Source: CAZTGZ01 sp044339595
GTDB lineage: Bacteria; Bacteroidota; Bacteroidia; NS11-12g; UBA9320
Assembly: GCA_044339595.1 (NCBI GenBank)
Contig: JBIIVF010000121.1
Location: 1-7,228, forward strand
DNA: 7,228 nt
Direction of reading: 5' to 3'
Shown here: positions 5,136-7,228 of the stretch, piece after piece
How positions within the stretch are numbered: position 1 is the stretch's first letter
Layout of the letters: each line of letters starts with the position of its first letter
The notes under the pieces: model-generated
What the model saw: the letters and a program-made list of their open reading frames with translations, nothing else
Told to the model about the DNA's origin: nothing
Databases searched by the model: none
Position numbers and translations under genes: made by a program

Positions 5136-7228
5136 ATGGACAAAAAAGCGGAAGACCTACCTAAGTACCGGGAGTATAAACAAATCGATTTCCCTGCATT
5201 TGAGAAAGAAATTCTTGAAGGCTGGAAAACCAATCATATATTTCAAAAAAGCATCGACAAAAGAAAAGATGCTCCTGCTTACGTTTTTTACGAAGGACCG
5301 CCATCCGCTAATGGAATGCCCGGTATTCACCATGTTATCAGCAGAACCATCAAGGATATTTTCTGCAGATACAAAACACTAAAAGGCTTTAACGTAAAAA
5401 GAAAGGCCGGATGGGATACGCACGGATTGCCCATCGAATTGCAGGTAGAGAAAAAGCTGGGAATCACCAAAGACGACATCGGACATAAAATTAGCATTGA
5501 AGATTATAACAAGGCCTGTCGTGAAGATGTCTTAAAATTCAAGGATAAGTGGGATGAGATCACAGAAAAAATCGGATTTTGGGTTGATTTAGAAAATCCT
5601 TACATCACCTATGAAAACGATTATATCGAAACTTGCTGGTACTTATTAAAGCAGCTCTACGAAAAAGGATTTCTTTACAAAGGATATACTATTCAACCTT
5701 ATTCTCCTGCCGCAGGAACCGGATTGAGTTCACACGAACTCAATCAGCCGGGCACCTACAAACCGGTAAAAGACACCACAGTAGTCGCCCAATTTCTGTT
5801 AAAAGATACTGATCAAAAAAGACAGCTTTTCGGCAATGACGATGTGCACATTTTGGCTTGGACGACCACGCCATGGACACTACCTTCGAATACCGCTTTA
5901 GCAGTGGGGCCGAAGATTCAATATATTTTGGTGGAATCTTACAATGCTTACACTTTCAAAAAAATCAAGGTAATTATAGCAGTCGATTTGCTGTATTCCC
6001 ATTTCAAAAAAGAAGATGCTTCAGCTGAAATAAATGGCTATACTCCGGGTGATAAACACATTCCATTTCGGGTTTTAAAAATATACAATGGAGAAGATTT
6101 GGTGGGACTCACCTACCATCAGCTCATACCCGGATTGCTTCCGGCTGAGAATCCTGAAAAAGCATTTGTCGTGATTCCCGGTGATTTTGTTTCTACGGAA
6201 GATGGAACCGGTATCGTGCATATTGCGCCCACTTTTGGTGCTGATGATGCCAGGGTTGCGAAACAAGCCGGGGTGCCACCTATGTTGATTTTTAATCAGG
6301 ACAATAAATTAATTCCATTGGTGGATCTTCAGGGTCGATTCATTCCTGAAATGGGTGAATGGGGCGGCAAATTTGTCAAGAATGAATATTACGCAGGTGA
6401 AGCGCCTGAAAAATCAGTGGATGTAGAGATTGCCATAAGACTGAAAGAAGAAAATAAAGCTTTTAAAGTAGAAAAATACGAACACAGTTATCCGCATTGT
6501 TGGAGAACTGATAAACCATTGCTCTATTATCCGATGGAATCTTGGTTCATTCGCACCACGGCCGTTAAAGATCGTTTGGTTGAGTTGAATAATACCATTA
6601 ATTGGAAACCGAAATCAACCGGTGAAGGACGATTTGGAAATTGGTTAGAGAATCTGGTAGATTGGAATTTATCAAGATCTCGGTATTGGGGAACACCTCT
6701 TCCCATATGGCGCAGTGAAGATGGCAAATACGAAAAATGCATTGGTTCGACAGAAGAATTGCGCAATGAAATCGAGAAATCGATTGCTGCCGGACTGATG
6801 GAGAGCAATCCATATTTAGATGCCGATGCCGATTTGCACCGACCCTTTATCGACCGTGTCGTTTTAGTTTCAGACAATGGTGTTCCTATGGTTCGGGAGA
6901 CCGATTTGATCGACGTTTGGTTTGATAGCGGTGCGATGCCCTATGCCCAAGTTCATTACCCATTCGAAAACGCAGAAGAAATAGACCAACGCCAGAACTT
7001 TCCGGCAGATTTTATTGCTGAAGGCGTGGATCAAACACGCGGTTGGTTTTTTACCTTACACGCCTTAAGTGTCATGCTTTTTGATTCAGTGGCCTATAAA
7101 AATGTGGTTGCCAACGGATTGGTACTCGATAAAAATGGCAACAAAATGAGCAAGAGACTTGGTAATACCATCGATCCTTTTGCAACCGTGAATCAATATG
7201 GGGCAGACGCCGTAAGATGGTATATGCT
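5136..7228 (+). CDS. ileS: Isoleucyl-tRNA synthetase, type 2 (IleRS2-like), 3' end outside window
   Basis: This cytosolic class I synthetase charges tRNA-Ile with isoleucine. 697 codons are present, open throughout; the family is about 1,000-1,150 residues, so the anticodon-binding C-terminus is missing only because the window ends. The HIGH region reads PPSANGMPGIHHVI (55-68), with GIHH at 63-66 in place of HxGH. GWDTHGLPIE (92-101) follows. The CP1 editing domain shows WTTTPWTLPSN (242-252) and GTGIVHIAPTFGADD (357-371) with the substrate-discriminating Asp. Catalytic-core landmarks are SYPHCWR (451-457), DWNLSRSRYWGTPLP (509-523), DVWFDSG (593-599), EGVDQTRGWFF (629-639) and KMSKR (670-674). 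The sequence around 160-215 (ETCWYLLKQLYEKGF, IQPYSPAAGTGLSSHE) resembles the eukaryote-like IleRS2 clade. ATG 5136 is the natural start: it gives the short N-terminus typical of the family and lies just after the -7 element, in an A-rich context without Shine-Dalgarno sequence. Confidence 0.96.
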   Translation, partial: MDKKAEDLPKYREYKQIDFPAFEKEILEGWKTNHIFQKSIDKRKDAPAYVFYEGPPSANGMPGIHHVISRTIKDIFCRYKTLKGFNVKRKAGWDTHGLPIELQVEKKLGITKDDIGHKISIEDYNKACREDVLKFKDKWDEITEKIGFWVDLENPYITYENDYIETCWYLLKQLYEKGFLYKGYTIQPYSPAAGTGLSSHELNQPGTYKPVKDTTVVAQFLLKDTDQKRQLFGNDDVHILAWTTTPWTLPSNTALAVGPKIQYILVESYNAYTFKKIKVIIAVDLLYSHFKKEDASAEINGYTPGDKHIPFRVLKIYNGEDLVGLTYHQLIPGLLPAENPEKAFVVIPGDFVSTEDGTGIVHIAPTFGADDARVAKQAGVPPMLIFNQDNKLIPLVDLQGRFIPEMGEWGGKFVKNEYYAGEAPEKSVDVEIAIRLKEENKAFKVEKYEHSYPHCWRTDKPLLYYPMESWFIRTTAVKDRLVELNNTINWKPKSTGEGRFGNWLENLVDWNLSRSRYWGTPLPIWRSEDGKYEKCIGSTEELRNEIEKSIAAGLMESNPYLDADADLHRPFIDRVVLVSDNGVPMVRETDLIDVWFDSGAMPYAQVHYPFENAEEIDQRQNFPADFIAEGVDQTRGWFFTLHALSVMLFDSVAYKNVVANGLVLDKNGNKMSKRLGNTIDPFATVNQYGADAVRWYM

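Noticed and set aside
5101..5382. A 93-codon plus-strand reading frame overlapping the start of ileS.
   Set aside because: It lies in another frame of the strongly conserved ileS N-terminus and starts with TTG inside the promoter region; no family resemblance.

Overview
The window looks like ordinary chromosomal DNA of a member of the Bacteroidota. The reasons are Bacteroidota-type promoters (TTG, about 20 bp, TAnnTTTG) placed almost on top of the start codons, no convincing Shine-Dalgarno sequences, a secreted amidase with what looks like a type IX secretion sorting tail, and an isoleucyl-tRNA synthetase of the eukaryote-like (IleRS2) kind. The order and genus cannot be read from the sequence; something near the Saprospirales or Chitinophagales is a guess.

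Layout. Positions 1-543 (minus strand) hold the 5' part of an FkbM-type methyltransferase that runs off the left edge. It is broken by two in-frame TAA codons but keeps one frame and its motifs throughout, so it reads as a young pseudogene. Divergently, from 616 on the plus strand, comes an inositol-monophosphatase/SuhB-family gene (616-1404). It overlaps by ATGA with an exported PGRP-type N-acetylmuramoyl-L-alanine amidase (1401-2618). After a 79-bp gap carrying a good promoter comes a 792-residue, 12-helix RND/MMPL-type transporter (2698-5076). After a further 59 bp comes ileS (5136 to beyond the right edge), of which the first 697 codons are present and open.

How the genes relate. The phosphatase and the amidase probably form a two-gene transcription unit. 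The transporter and ileS each have a TACTTTTG -7 element in front and look separately transcribed. Nothing indicates that the four intact genes form one pathway: they cover phosphate-ester hydrolysis, peptidoglycan cleavage, envelope transport and translation. No RNA gene, CRISPR array, insertion sequence, prophage or obvious defence system was found.

Most worth a second look are the ileS signature motif, which reads GIHH instead of HxGH (a rare swap linked to high mupirocin tolerance in IleRS2 enzymes), the doubly interrupted methyltransferase, and the asymmetric proton-relay motif of the transporter. I see no evidence for a wholly new multi-gene system here.
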